From contig JAFEEH010000230.1 of assembly GCA_018241185.1 (NCBI GenBank), positions 1-56,878 of the forward strand: a DNA stretch of 56,878 nt, in the 5' to 3' direction. The position numbers were made by a program, and so were the translations under genes. The notes below the pieces were generated by a model. That model was not told the DNA's origin. It searched no databases and worked only from the letters and a program-made list of their open reading frames with translations. Below, piece by piece: positions 8,721 to 20,008 of the stretch (its first letter is position 1; every line of letters begins with the position of its first letter). Source of the stretch: Pseudomonadota bacterium. Lineage in GTDB: Bacteria; Pseudomonadota; Gammaproteobacteria; Burkholderiales; Burkholderiaceae_C.

Positions 8721-9394
8721 TGCTTGGGAGCGGCCGGCCGATCGGCCGGCACGTGGTTGTAGAAGGCACGCACGGCATCGACCAGACGTGTTCGCTCGAA
8801 TTCAGGGTGCAGGCGGTAGCGCAGCAGGTATTCGCCGATGAACAGCACGCCGACGCCGATGGGCGTCAGCACGTTCGAGAACAGCGACCAGGCCGCGAAC
8901 GGCAGCGTGGCATACACCAGCAGCGACAGCAGCGCGACGACCGCGAAATACAGCGCCCAGACACGCGTGACAGCGGCGGTGTAGGCACGATGCGCGGGCG
9001 TCAACGGATGGATGCGCTGCGCGAACTGGCCGATCAGCGAAAGACGATCGGGCCGCAGCGTGCTGCCGAACCAGCCGCACAGCAGCGCGTTGATGCCGAC
9101 GTGCTGCAGCACGTACAGGCGGTTGGGATCGCCCGCCTCGCCGCGCCAGACCAGCACGCAGAACACCGCAGCCGCCAGCAGCACGGCCACCGCGCCGGGT
9201 CGCCCGAAGCGACCGGCCGCCAGCCCCAGGCCCGACAGCCACAGCGGCCCGAGCAGCACCACCACCGCCCACGGCTGCGCCGCGTGGAACAGCATCATCC
9301 AGTGCGACAGGCCTGCATAAGCGACCCCTGCGAGCAGCAGGAGTGCCAGACGCCACCCCGCCATCTCAGTCGCGCCCGGCGGCGCGAGGCGCAT
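8717..9394 (-). CDS. COG4648-like inner-membrane protein of the polyene operon
   Basis: The 225-residue protein has about six hydrophobic helices spread over its length. Such COG4648-type membrane proteins stand next to the acyl carrier protein and ligase genes in aryl-polyene clusters. Their biochemical role is not known; an export or membrane-assembly role is a guess. The gene starts 16 bp after the acyl carrier protein gene and overlaps the ligase gene by 4 bp. No catalytic motif is visible. Confidence 0.75.
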   Translation of the reverse strand: MRLAPPGATEMAGWRLALLLLAGVAYAGLSHWMMLFHAAQPWAVVVLLGPLWLSGLGLAAGRFGRPGAVAVLLAAAVFCVLVWRGEAGDPNRLYVLQHVGINALLCGWFGSTLRPDRLSLIGQFAQRIHPLTPAHRAYTAAVTRVWALYFAVVALLSLLVYATLPFAAWSLFSNVLTPIGVGVLFIGEYLLRYRLHPEFERTRLVDAVRAFYNHVPADRPAAPKQ

Positions 9395-9410
9395 GGCGAC
9401 CGGTCATGGC

Positions 9411-9707
9411 TCAGGCCGTGGTGCGGTTCTGCTCGACGTGCGCGGCCAGGCTGCGCAGCGATTCGAAGATCTGCTTGTTGCGCTCGTCGTCCGAGCGCAG
9501 CTGGAAGCCGTAGCGGCGGGAAATCTCCAGCGCCACTTCGAGGATGTCGATGGAGTCCAGGCCCAGGCCGTCGCCGTAGAGCGGAACGGTCGGGTCGATC
9601 GACTCCGGCGTCATTTCGAGGTTCAGCGCATTCACGAGCACCGCGGCCAGTTCGGCTTCGAGGGGCGATTGGGCGGAGGCGGATGCAGGGTTTGCGGCAG
9701 ATGACAC
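9411..9707 (-). CDS. Acyl carrier protein
   Basis: The 98-residue protein has the phosphopantetheine site GLGLDSIDILE, with the attachment Ser at residue 52, and the usual four-helix spacing. The start is GTG at 9707, followed by a short Ala/Ser-rich leader. It is the first gene of the ten-gene operon and the only acyl carrier protein in it; many aryl-polyene clusters carry two. The operon promoter should lie in 9708-9805, shared with the divergent ATPase gene. No sharp promoter match was found there. Confidence 0.92.
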   Translation of the reverse strand: MSSAANPASASAQSPLEAELAAVLVNALNLEMTPESIDPTVPLYGDGLGLDSIDILEVALEISRRYGFQLRSDDERNKQIFESLRSLAAHVEQNRTTA

Positions 9708-9805
9708 TCAGGGCTCCGGGTCGTTGAACTATTTCTCGAAAGGAGGCGAAATTATAGGAGGCACCCTTGGATAGACTGCCCGTTTCCCTTCGTCCGGAGC
9801 CCCCC

Positions 9806-11323
<1,518 letters not shown>

Positions 11324-11346
11324 GCACAGCGCCTGCGCGGGCTTTT

Positions 11347-11363
11347 GCTATATTTTTGATAGC
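11347..11363. repeat. 17-bp GCTA-N8-ATAGC palindromic repeat, copy 1
   Basis: GCTATATTTTTGATAGC, followed by GGGCGGGCGCTGCAGG and a CCTTTTTGG stretch. The flank is in reverse orientation relative to the other copies, where a CCAGCGCCCG block precedes the palindrome. It lies between the convergent ATPase and nrsF-like genes and may help to end transcription. Copies lie at 18864, 30533, 35519, 43872 and 52783. Confidence 0.75.
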
Positions 11364-11417
11364 TTCCCGCGCAATCAGGGCGGGCGCTGCAGGCCTTTTT
11401 GGCTTGAAGCTACGTGC

Positions 11418-12059
11418 CTACCAGCGCAGCAAGCGCGGGCCGATCAGCGCCCCCGCTGCCATGGGCAACGCCATGCCGAGCACGTACCACACCGCCAGGA
11501 ACGGCGCCGTGAGCTCCGGGCAATGCAGGGCGTACACGGCCGCGCCCGCACCCGCGGCCAGCGCCCCGGCAGCGGCGCCGGCTGCAGCCGGCCGCGTCGG
11601 GGCCAGTCCACGCAGCGCCAGCAGGGCGGCCACGAACATCGGCAGCGAGATGAGCGCGATGTTGAAGACACAGGTGCGCCAGGTCTGCCCCATGAGCGCG
11701 GGCATGCGCGCCGTCTCGGGCATCGTCGCCCACCCGACCCCCGCCAGCACCCAGACCGCCAGCACGGGCAACGCGATGCCAAGCCAGGCGCGACGCACCG
11801 CCACGCCCGGCCGCGCCAGCCGCTGCACCATCACATAGCCGGCCGCGCCGATGCACGCGGGCATCAGCACCTTGACCCAGAACATCGGCCAGAACATCGC
11901 CTGCACGATGTCGCGGCGCATGCCGTATTCGGTCTGCATGATGGCCAGCGCCAGGGGCAGGCTCAGGCCCAGCGCCCACCACAGGCGGCGGCTGACGGCG
12001 CGGCGCGGCACGGGCTCGGCCCCGGCGGCCAGCATGGCCACGAAATCGTCGGTCTTCAT
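11418..12059 (-). CDS. nrsF: NrsF-type (DUF1109) membrane anti-sigma factor
   Basis: The 213-residue protein has a short cytoplasmic N-terminus ([16 protein letters not shown]) followed by six predicted membrane helices, which is the DUF1109/NrsF layout. NrsF proteins hold SigF-type ECF sigma factors inactive at the membrane until a signal such as metal or oxidative stress releases them. The ATG at 12059 overlaps the sigma gene stop by 4 bp, so the two are co-translated. Two Cys are present, one in a helix (TCVFNIAL) and one in the last third (ALHCPEL). Whether they sense metal or redox state is not known. Confidence 0.85.
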   Translation of the reverse strand: MKTDDFVAMLAAGAEPVPRRAVSRRLWWALGLSLPLALAIMQTEYGMRRDIVQAMFWPMFWVKVLMPACIGAAGYVMVQRLARPGVAVRRAWLGIALPVLAVWVLAGVGWATMPETARMPALMGQTWRTCVFNIALISLPMFVAALLALRGLAPTRPAAAGAAAGALAAGAGAAVYALHCPELTAPFLAVWYVLGMALPMAAGALIGPRLLRW

Positions 12060-12604
12060 GTCGCGTCCTTGCGCATGCGCGCCGCCAGCGCCTTCAGGCC
12101 GCGATGGATGCCCACCTTCACCGCCGACTCCGACATGCCGGTGAGCTTGGCCGTCTCGGCGACGGACAGGCCCTCGAGCTTGACGTGCACGATCGGCAGC
12201 CGGTGCCGATCGGGCAACTCGGCCAGCAGCCCCTGCACATCGCGCCGCGCGTCGCTGGCCTCGGTGGCCGAATCGGCGAAGAGTTCCATGTCGTCATCCA
12301 GCGGCTCGTGCAGCGCCTCGCGCACCGACTTCGCGCGCAGCAGGTCGATGAGCTTGTAGCGTGCGATCGCATGCGCCCAGGCCGTCAGGGGCTGGTCGCT
12401 CTGGTAGGTGTGACGCTGGTTGTGCATGGCGAGCAGGCATTCCTGGACGAGGTCTTCCACATCATCGGGCCAGCCGAACAGGCGCCTGCCGAGAAAGGCG
12501 CGCAGATGACGCGCCAGCTGTTGCAGGCAATCGCGGTAGGCGGCGGCATCTCCCTGCAGGCCACGCACGAACAGGCCGCGCAACTGCGTCTCGACCTCGC
12601 TCAT
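12056..12604 (-). CDS. sigF: ECF RNA polymerase sigma factor (SigF type)
   Basis: This ECF sigma factor has 182 residues from the ATG at 12604. Region 2 includes [17 protein letters not shown] and [20 protein letters not shown]; region 4 includes [40 protein letters not shown]. An upstream in-frame ATG at 12637 lies inside the spacer of the putative autoregulatory promoter (12627-12653). The transcript would start after that ATG, so 12604 is the better start. The gene is paired with an NrsF-type anti-sigma gene and is divergent from a bufferin-like operon that carries the same promoter motif. This predicts that SigF activates both directions. Confidence 0.9.
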   Translation of the reverse strand: MSEVETQLRGLFVRGLQGDAAAYRDCLQQLARHLRAFLGRRLFGWPDDVEDLVQECLLAMHNQRHTYQSDQPLTAWAHAIARYKLIDLLRAKSVREALHEPLDDDMELFADSATEASDARRDVQGLLAELPDRHRLPIVHVKLEGLSVAETAKLTGMSESAVKVGIHRGLKALAARMRKDAT

Positions 12605-12626
12605 CGGGGACTGGCTTGTGTTGGTT

Positions 12627-12653
12627 GTTCGTGGCATGGCACCGGCGGGTTAC
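12627..12653 (-). promoter_or_regulatory. ECF-type promoter of the sigma/anti-sigma operon
   Basis: On the minus strand GTAACC (12653-12648) and CGAAC (12631-12627) are separated by exactly 16 bp. The same pair with the same spacing faces the opposite operon at 12698-12724. GTAACC-like -35 and CGAA-like -10 boxes suit SigF-type ECF promoters. Transcription would begin near 12620, giving a short leader before the ATG at 12604. Confidence 0.75.
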
Positions 12654-12697
12654 AGCAGCCGCGCTGGAATTTTTCGGCGCGATTGTGCACGCCGCTG

Positions 12698-12724
12698 TAA
12701 CCCGGCCAGCGCGGACACCCGAAC
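12698..12724 (+). promoter_or_regulatory. ECF-type promoter of the bufferin-like operon
   Basis: GTAACC (12698-12703) and CGAAC (12720-12724) are separated by 16 bp, matching the divergent promoter. Transcription would start near 12731, about 60 bp before the precursor gene at 12793, which has a TAGGAG ribosome-binding site just upstream. Two identical box pairs in opposite directions over fewer than 100 bp are unlikely by chance. Confidence 0.78.
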
Positions 12725-12792
12725 TAGGGAGGACCGCGCCGGCCGGCAGGTTCTTCGATCCCTTCGTTTTCCAACCCTCTCTAGGAGTTCCC

Positions 12793-13080
12793 ATGACCCA
12801 ACGCACCCTCGCCATCACCACCCTCGCCCTCGCCGCCCTCGCCAGCGGCGCCGCCATGGCCCAGGACAAGCCCATGGGCGACAAGATGGCCACCATGGAG
12901 AAGTGCTACGGCGTCTCCATGGCCGGCAAGAACGACTGCGCGGCCGGCCCCGGCACCACCTGCGCCGGCACGTCCAAGACCGACTACCAGGGCAATTCCT
13001 GGAAGAACGTGCCCGCCGGCACCTGCACCACCATCAAGACGCCCAAGGGCATGGGCTCGCTGACGCCGATCAAGTCCTGA
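12793..13080 (+). CDS. bufA: Bufferin-like RiPP precursor (DUF2282, BufA type)
   Basis: This small secreted protein of 95 residues has an N-terminal signal peptide (cleavage likely after ASGAAMA, residue 23). The mature part has four Cys, at 38, 49, 57 and 78, in the contexts [20 protein letters not shown] and AGTCTT. This is the DUF2282 pattern. Bufferins of this type, described in Caulobacter, are modified at Cys by the neighbouring MNIO enzyme and bind copper in the periplasm. The gene is first in an operon with the MNIO enzyme, its partner and a DoxX protein, under a putative SigF promoter. The metal bound here is an inference from the family. Confidence 0.9.
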   Translation: MTQRTLAITTLALAALASGAAMAQDKPMGDKMATMEKCYGVSMAGKNDCAAGPGTTCAGTSKTDYQGNSWKNVPAGTCTTIKTPKGMGSLTPIKS

Positions 13081-13097
13081 TCGTCCCGGCGTCCGCC

Positions 13098-13940
13098 ATG
13101 TCCGCACTGTTGTCCTCTGGCCTGGGCCTCAAGCCCGAGCACTTCGACGCCGCGCTCGCCGCCCGCGCGCCGGGGCTCTGGTTCGAGGTTCATCCGGAGA
13201 ACTACAGCGTGGCGGGCGGGCCCCGCCTGGCATGGCTGGAGGCCATCCGCCGCCAGCATCCGCTGTCGCTGCACGGCGTGTCGCTTTCGCTCGCAGGCGA
13301 GGCGCCGCCCGATGCGCGGCAGCTGCAGCGGCTCGCGGCCCTGGTGCGGCGCTTCGAGCCCGCGCTGGTGTCCGAGCATCTGGCCTGGTCGCGCTTCGAC
13401 GGCGCCTACCTGCCCGACCTGCTGCCCTGTGCGCGCAGCCATGCGCTGCTGCGGCGCATGGTCGACCACGTCGACCAGGTCCAGCAGGCCCTCGGGCAGC
13501 GCATCGCCATCGAGAACCCGTCGCACTACCTTCACCTGCCCGGCCACGACTGGGAAGAGACCGAGTTCCTTCGCGAACTGGCACGACGCAGCGGCTGCGG
13601 GCTGCTGCTGGACATCAACAACGTGCATGTCTCGGCGCGCAACCTCGGCTTCGATGCCAGGGGCTACCTCGATCGCTTTCCAGCCGAGGCCGTGATGGAA
13701 ATCCACCTGGCCGGTCACACGGCCGATCCGGTGCATGGCGACGCGCTGCTGATCGACTCGCACGACGCACCGGTGGCGCCTGCCGTGTGGTCGCTGTACG
13801 CGCACTTCGTCGAGCGCGCCGGGCCGCGGCCGACACTGGTCGAACGCGATGGCAACCTGCCCGCCTTCGATGAGCTCATGACCGAGCGCGAGCAAGCCGC
13901 TGCGATCGCCGACGGCCTCGCCACGGGCGTACCGGCATGA
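13098..13940 (+). CDS. bufB: MNIO-family (DUF692) peptide-modifying iron enzyme, BufB type
   Basis: This TIM-barrel enzyme of the MNIO/DUF692 family has 280 residues. Likely iron ligands and nearby conserved residues are visible: His59 (SLHG), His94 (SEHLAW), Glu129 (IENP), Asp172 with Asn174/175 and His177 (LDINNVHV), His203 and His207 (EIHLAGH), His222-Asp223 and Glu249. MNIO enzymes use a multinuclear iron centre to oxidise Cys residues of a precursor peptide, for example to thiooxazole or oxazolone groups. It starts 17 bp after the precursor gene and overlaps the next gene by 4 bp. The substrate is very likely the protein encoded just upstream. Confidence 0.92.
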   Translation: MSALLSSGLGLKPEHFDAALAARAPGLWFEVHPENYSVAGGPRLAWLEAIRRQHPLSLHGVSLSLAGEAPPDARQLQRLAALVRRFEPALVSEHLAWSRFDGAYLPDLLPCARSHALLRRMVDHVDQVQQALGQRIAIENPSHYLHLPGHDWEETEFLRELARRSGCGLLLDINNVHVSARNLGFDARGYLDRFPAEAVMEIHLAGHTADPVHGDALLIDSHDAPVAPAVWSLYAHFVERAGPRPTLVERDGNLPAFDELMTEREQAAAIADGLATGVPA

Positions 13941-14710
13941 CGACCCTTCAATCCTTCGAGCGGGACTTCGTCGGCGCGTTGTTCGCCGAGCGGACCGAAG
14001 GCGCTGCGGCGCCCGATTGGGCCGCCCAGCCGGGCTTCGCGGTCTACCGCAACACCGTCCACAAGGGCTGCATCGACGCGCTGGAGGCCAACTTCCCTGC
14101 TGTCGTGCGGCTGGTCGGTCGCGACTGGCTGCGCGCGGCCGCCGCCCGGCACGTGGCCGCGCACCCGCCGCGCGACGCCTGCCTGCTGCACTACGGTGAA
14201 GGCTTCGCCGACACGCTGGCCGAACTGGCCGGCGACGAACTGCCCTACCTGTCCGGCGTCGCGGCGCTCGACCGCCTGTGGACCGCATCGCACACGGCCG
14301 CCGATGCTCCCGTGCTGCCGGCCGACGCATTGGCCGGCCTGGCGCCCGAGGCGCTGGCGGGCTTGCGCCTGCCCCCGCATCCCGCCGCGCGCTGGTACGC
14401 GTCCGAGACGCTGCCGCTGCACAGCATCTGGTCGGCCAACCGCAGCGGCGACGCAGCCGCGCTGGAGGCGCTCGAGGCCATGGACTGGGCCGGCGAAGGC
14501 ACCCTGCTCACACGTCCGATCGGCGAGGTGATCTGGCAGCCGCTGCCCGTCGGCGGCTGCACCTTCCTCGACGCCTGTGCGCGCGGCGACAGCCTGGGTG
14601 AGGCCGCCGCCACGACGCTCGACGCCCACCCCGACACCGACCTTGCGGCCCTGCTCGCCCAACTGCTGCAGGCCGCCGCCTTCACCACTTCACCAGGGAG
14701 CCCACCATGA
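13937..14710 (+). CDS. bufC: DUF2063-type partner protein of the MNIO enzyme (BufC)
   Basis: The 257-residue protein has the DUF2063 N-terminal domain ([37 protein letters not shown]), which is found beside DUF692 enzymes and is thought to bring the precursor peptide to the enzyme. The C-terminal half is less conserved. It overlaps both the MNIO gene and the DoxX gene by 4 bp, so the three are co-translated. No catalytic motif is seen, consistent with a recognition role. Confidence 0.88.
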   Translation: MTTLQSFERDFVGALFAERTEGAAAPDWAAQPGFAVYRNTVHKGCIDALEANFPAVVRLVGRDWLRAAAARHVAAHPPRDACLLHYGEGFADTLAELAGDELPYLSGVAALDRLWTASHTAADAPVLPADALAGLAPEALAGLRLPPHPAARWYASETLPLHSIWSANRSGDAAALEALEAMDWAGEGTLLTRPIGEVIWQPLPVGGCTFLDACARGDSLGEAAATTLDAHPDTDLAALLAQLLQAAAFTTSPGSPP

Positions 14711-15171
14711 AATCCGCCACCACCCCGACCGTCCCTTCCGGCGCCTGGGAGCGCCTCGCCCAGCGCCTGGGCGCGCTGGTGCCGCACGACCTGCTGGCGC
14801 TGGTCGACCGCGTCGCCATCGCTGCCATCTTCTGGCTCTCGGGCCGTACCAAGGTCGACGGCTGGCTGCACGTCACCGACGGTGCGATCGAGCTGTTTCG
14901 CACCGAATACAAGCTGCCGCTGGTGCCGCCCGAGATCGCCGCGCACCTGGCCGCCTACGCCGAGCACGCCTTCCCGATCCTGCTGGTGCTGGGCCTGTTC
15001 ACGCGCTTCGCCGCGCTCGCACTGCTGGGCATGACGCTGGTGATCGAGGTCTTCGTGTACCCCGACGCGTGGCCGACCCACCTGTCATGGGCCGGGTTGC
15101 TGCTGTACCTGGTGGGCCGCGGTGGCGGGCGGCTGTCGATGGACCGCCTGCTGCGCCTCGACCGATCGTAA
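14707..15171 (+). CDS. DoxX-family membrane protein of the bufferin-like operon
   Basis: This 154-residue membrane protein has four predicted helices and the DoxX start region ([21 protein letters not shown]). DoxX proteins commonly accompany DUF2282-DUF692-DUF2063 genes; their role there is not settled and may concern membrane redox or export of the modified peptide. It overlaps the DUF2063 gene by 4 bp. The TAA stop at 15169 is the first codon of a 64-bp repeat also found at the end of the gene at 3-128. Confidence 0.85.
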   Translation: MKSATTPTVPSGAWERLAQRLGALVPHDLLALVDRVAIAAIFWLSGRTKVDGWLHVTDGAIELFRTEYKLPLVPPEIAAHLAAYAEHAFPILLVLGLFTRFAALALLGMTLVIEVFVYPDAWPTHLSWAGLLLYLVGRGGGRLSMDRLLRLDRS

Positions 15172-15232
15172 CGAACGTGACGAATTCGGCCGCAGCGCCC
15201 GGTGGGCGGGCGCTGCAGGCGGATTGCACTTT
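15169..15232 (+). repeat. 64-bp stop-codon-linked repeat, copy 2
   Basis: Same start (TAACGAACGTGACGA) and end (ATTGCACTTT) as the copy at 126-189, and the same length. The middle is a perfect 9-bp hairpin, CAGCGCCCG (15193-15201) with CGGGCGCTG (15207-15215) and a 5-base loop. Its position directly at the end of the DoxX gene suggests a mobile or terminator-like intergenic element. Confidence 0.75.
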
Positions 15233-15340
15233 GGGCGCGGGCGCCGTTCAGCGCCTGGCGGCGACATACGCCGAAAGGCGAAACGGCCTGCTTGCCAGCC
15301 CCGGGGGCACTCGCTACATTGTGTTTTTTGAGGGCCTGCA

Positions 15341-16701
<1,361 letters not shown>

Positions 16702-16705
<4 letters not shown>

Positions 16706-18108
16706 GCGGCGAGAACTACGGCATCGATCCCGAGCGCCCCACGCACAACCTGGCGGTGCGCTCCGCAGCGCCCGACGGGCACGTCGACCCGGCCGTCGAG
16801 TTCGTGCCCGACGCCCACCAGCCCGCCGCGGCCGCAGCCTATTTGCGCACCACGGGTGCCATCCGCACACGCGCTGCCGCCCTGCTGGCGCGGGCCCGGC
16901 GCGGCGAGTCGGCATGGTTTCGCGTCGGCGACGCCAACGCACTGGAAGACGCGGCCCGCGAGGTCGCCGAGGTCACGCGCGACCGCTACGACTGGGGCCC
17001 CATTCCGTACCACAGCCGCTGGCGCCACTTCGAGGCCGGCGGGGTCGACCGCCTCGCGCAACTCGACGCCCTGCTCGGAGGCGTGACACCGCGCGAGCGG
17101 GCCAAGGCCCACATCGACCTGGTGGTGGTCAGCGTGCTGCTCGATGCCGGCGCCGGCCCCGACTGGCACTACACCGAGTCCGCCAGCGGCCAGCGCTTCT
17201 CGCGCTCCGAAGGGCTGGGCGTGGCCAGCTTCCACGCCTTCACGAGCGGCCTGTTCTCGTCCAACCCCGACCGGCCGCTGCAGGCCGACGCGGCCGGCCT
17301 GCGCGCTCTGGTGGGCGACCGGCTGGCGCAGGCCTTCCAGGCCAGCGAGGCCAACCCGCTGGTGGGCCTGACCGGCCGCACCATCCTGCTGCGGCGGCTG
17401 GGTGAAGTCCTATCGGAACAGCCGGAGGTCTTCGGCACCGAGGTGCAACGTCCGGGCGGCCTGTTCGACATGCTCGTGTCGCCCGATGGCGCCGCCATCC
17501 CGCCCACGGCCAACATCGAGGCGCACGCCATCCTCACGCAGCTGCTGATGTCGCTGTCGTCGATCTGGCCGGCGGCCAACCGCGTCGACAGCCTGGCCAC
17601 CGACGGCAGCGACGTGCTGCCCGGCAGCGGCGACCCGGCCCTTGCGCTGGGCGACTGCTGGCGCCACAGCGCCGTGCAGGGCGCGGGCCTGACCAACGGC
17701 TGGATGCCCTTCCACAAGCTCTCGCAGTGGCTCACCTACTCGCTCATCGAGCCCTTCGAATGGGCGGGGGTCCAGGTGCGCGGCATCGAGCGCCTCACGG
17801 CCCTGCCCGAATACCGCAACGGCGGCCTGCTGATCGACAGCGGAGTGCTGGTGCCGCAGGATCCGGCTTTCCTCGAGAAGACCTGGCGCGTGAGCGACGA
17901 GTTCATCGTCGAGTGGCGCGCGTTGACCGTGGCGCTGCTCGACGAGCTGGCGCCGCTGGTGCGCAAGAACCTGCAGAAGGACGAAACCGACATGCCCCTG
18001 GCCTGCGTGCTCGAGGGCGGCACCTGGGCCGCGGGCCGGGCGCTGGCCCAGCGCTTGCGTGGGGGAACGCCGCCACTCAGGATCGAAAGCGACGGCACCG
18101 TCTTCTGA
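16702..18108 (+). CDS. URC4-type DUF1688 uracil-catabolism protein
   Basis: The 468-residue protein belongs to the DUF1688/URC4 family: [20 protein letters not shown], then [23 protein letters not shown], and a C-terminal [22 protein letters not shown]4 is needed for uracil catabolism in the URC pathway, but its reaction is not firmly established. The first 40 or so residues before the conserved domain are variable. It overlaps URC1 by 4 bp and lies 56 bp before the phosphoribosyltransferase gene. The length agrees with the family. Confidence 0.9.
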
Positions 18109-18164
18109 ACCGCTGTCAAACTCCAGCCCCACCTGTACAGAACAATGATTCTTCTCCGACACCC

Positions 18165-18794
<630 letters not shown>

Positions 18795-18798
18795 CGCG

Positions 18799-18821
18799 CC
18801 CGCAGGGCGCTGCGGGTCTTC
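18799..18821 (+). terminator. Possible terminator after the URC genes
   Basis: A 7-bp perfect stem, CCCGCAG (18799-18805) with CTGCGGG (18810-18816) and loop GGCG, is followed by TCTTC. It lies 5 bp after the phosphoribosyltransferase stop. The U-tract is weak, so the call is tentative. Confidence 0.45.
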
Positions 18822-18863
18822 GCGCCCAATCGGGCTGTAGCCGGCACGGTTCCTGCGTGACCA

Positions 18864-18880
18864 GCTATCCATTTCATAGC
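18864..18880. repeat. 17-bp GCTA-N8-ATAGC palindromic repeat, copy 2
   Basis: GCTATCCATTTCATAGC lies 17 bp before the start of the BMP-type binding-protein gene and partly upstream of its GAGGAG ribosome-binding site. This copy is in a leader rather than between gene ends, unlike most others. Confidence 0.7.
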
Positions 18881-18897
18881 AAACGAGGAGAGATTCG

Positions 18898-19896
18898 ATG
18901 ATCCGTCGCCGTCCCCTGGTCCTGGGCGCCGCTGCAGCGGCCGCCACCCTGGCACTGGGCCTGCCCCAGTTCGCGTTCGCGCAGGCCAAGCTCAAGGTGG
19001 CCGCCGTGTACACGGTGCCCTTCGAGCAGCAATGGGTGGGCCGCATCCACAAGGCGCTCAAGGCCGCCGAAGCGCGCGGCGAGATCGAATACAAGGCCAC
19101 CGAGAACGTGGCCAACGCCGACTACGAGCGCGTGATGCGCGAGTACGCCACGGCCGGCAACCAGCTCATCGTGGGCGAGGCCTTCGCCGTGGAGGCGGCC
19201 GCACGCAAGGTGGCCAAGGACTTCCCCAAGACCATGTTCCTCATGGGCAGCTCGGGCAAGCCGCAGGCGCCGAACTTCAGCGTCTTCGACAACTACATCC
19301 AGGAGCCGGCCTACCTCACGGGCATGATCGCCGGCGGCATGACCAAGTCGAACAAGATCGGCATGGTCGGCGGCTTCCCGATCCCGGAGGTCAACCGGCT
19401 CATGAACGCCTTCATGGCCGGCGCCAGGGAAGTGAACCCCAAGGTCGAGTTCAGCGTGAGCTTCATCAACAGCTGGTTCGACCCGCCCAAGGCCAAGGAG
19501 GCGGCCTTCGCGATGGTCGACAAGGGCGCCGACATCCTCTATGCCGAGCGCTTCGGCGTCAGTGACGCGGCCAAGGAACGCAAGGTGCTGGCCATCGGCA
19601 ACGTGATCAACACGCAGGCGCAGTACCCCGACACGGTGGTCGCCTCGGCGCTGTGGAACATGGAGCCCAGCATCGACCGCGCGCTCAAGCTCGTGAAGGA
19701 CGGCCAGTTCAAGGCCGAGGACTACGGCATCTACTCGATGATGAAGTACAAGGGCTCCGAACTCGCGCCGCTGGGCACCTTCGAGAAGAAGGTGCCAGCC
19801 GACATCGTTGCCAAGGTCAAGGCCCGCGAGGCCGAGATCCTGGGCGGCAAGTTCACCGTGAAGGTGGACGACGGCCAGCCCAAGTCCAGCAAGTAA
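18898..19896 (+). CDS. BMP-family nucleoside/purine-binding protein of an ABC transporter
   Basis: The 332-residue periplasmic binding protein has a signal peptide (RRRPLVLGAAAAAATLALGLPQFAFA, cleavage near residue 29). The BMP fold is seen in KVAAVYTVPFEQQWVGRIHKAL, EPAYLTGMIAGGMTKSNKIG and ADILYAERFGVSD. BMP proteins bind nucleosides, nucleobases or related compounds and deliver them to an ABC importer. A strong GAGGAGAG site precedes the ATG. The matching ATPase and two permeases follow, separated by a lipoprotein nucleosidase gene. Proximity to uracil-catabolism and cytosine-deaminase genes suggests pyrimidine or purine bases as ligands. Confidence 0.9.
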   Translation: MIRRRPLVLGAAAAAATLALGLPQFAFAQAKLKVAAVYTVPFEQQWVGRIHKALKAAEARGEIEYKATENVANADYERVMREYATAGNQLIVGEAFAVEAAARKVAKDFPKTMFLMGSSGKPQAPNFSVFDNYIQEPAYLTGMIAGGMTKSNKIGMVGGFPIPEVNRLMNAFMAGAREVNPKVEFSVSFINSWFDPPKAKEAAFAMVDKGADILYAERFGVSDAAKERKVLAIGNVINTQAQYPDTVVASALWNMEPSIDRALKLVKDGQFKAEDYGIYSMMKYKGSELAPLGTFEKKVPADIVAKVKAREAEILGGKFTVKVDDGQPKSSK

Positions 19897-19907
19897 TCCC
19901 CTCTCGG

Positions 19908-19929
19908 GAGGCGCCCTGCCCGGCGCCTC
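19908..19929 (+). terminator. Hairpin after the binding-protein gene
   Basis: GAGGCGCC (19908-19915) and GGCGCCTC (19922-19929) form a perfect 8-bp stem with a 6-base loop. No U-tract follows. Such hairpins often protect or partly terminate the message after a highly expressed binding-protein gene. Confidence 0.45.
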
Positions 19930-19956
19930 TGCCGCGGCCCCGTTCCCCCGTTCACC

Positions 19957-19980
19957 CGTTCGGGCTGAGCCTGTCGAAGC
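19957..19980 (+). repeat. Half of the GGCTGAGCCTGTCGAAGC inverted repeat
   Basis: A 24-bp block ending GGCTGAGCCTGTCGAAGC is identical to the left arm of the complete inverted repeat at 42036-42093. Here the second arm is missing. It lies 28 bp before the nucleosidase gene. Confidence 0.7.
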
Positions 19981-20008
19981 CCTGCGTCGCCTTTCCACCT
20001 GTTCTGCC

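Noticed and set aside
12605-12637. N-terminal extension of SigF from ATG at 12637
   Set aside because: That ATG lies within the promoter spacer and upstream of the predicted transcription start.
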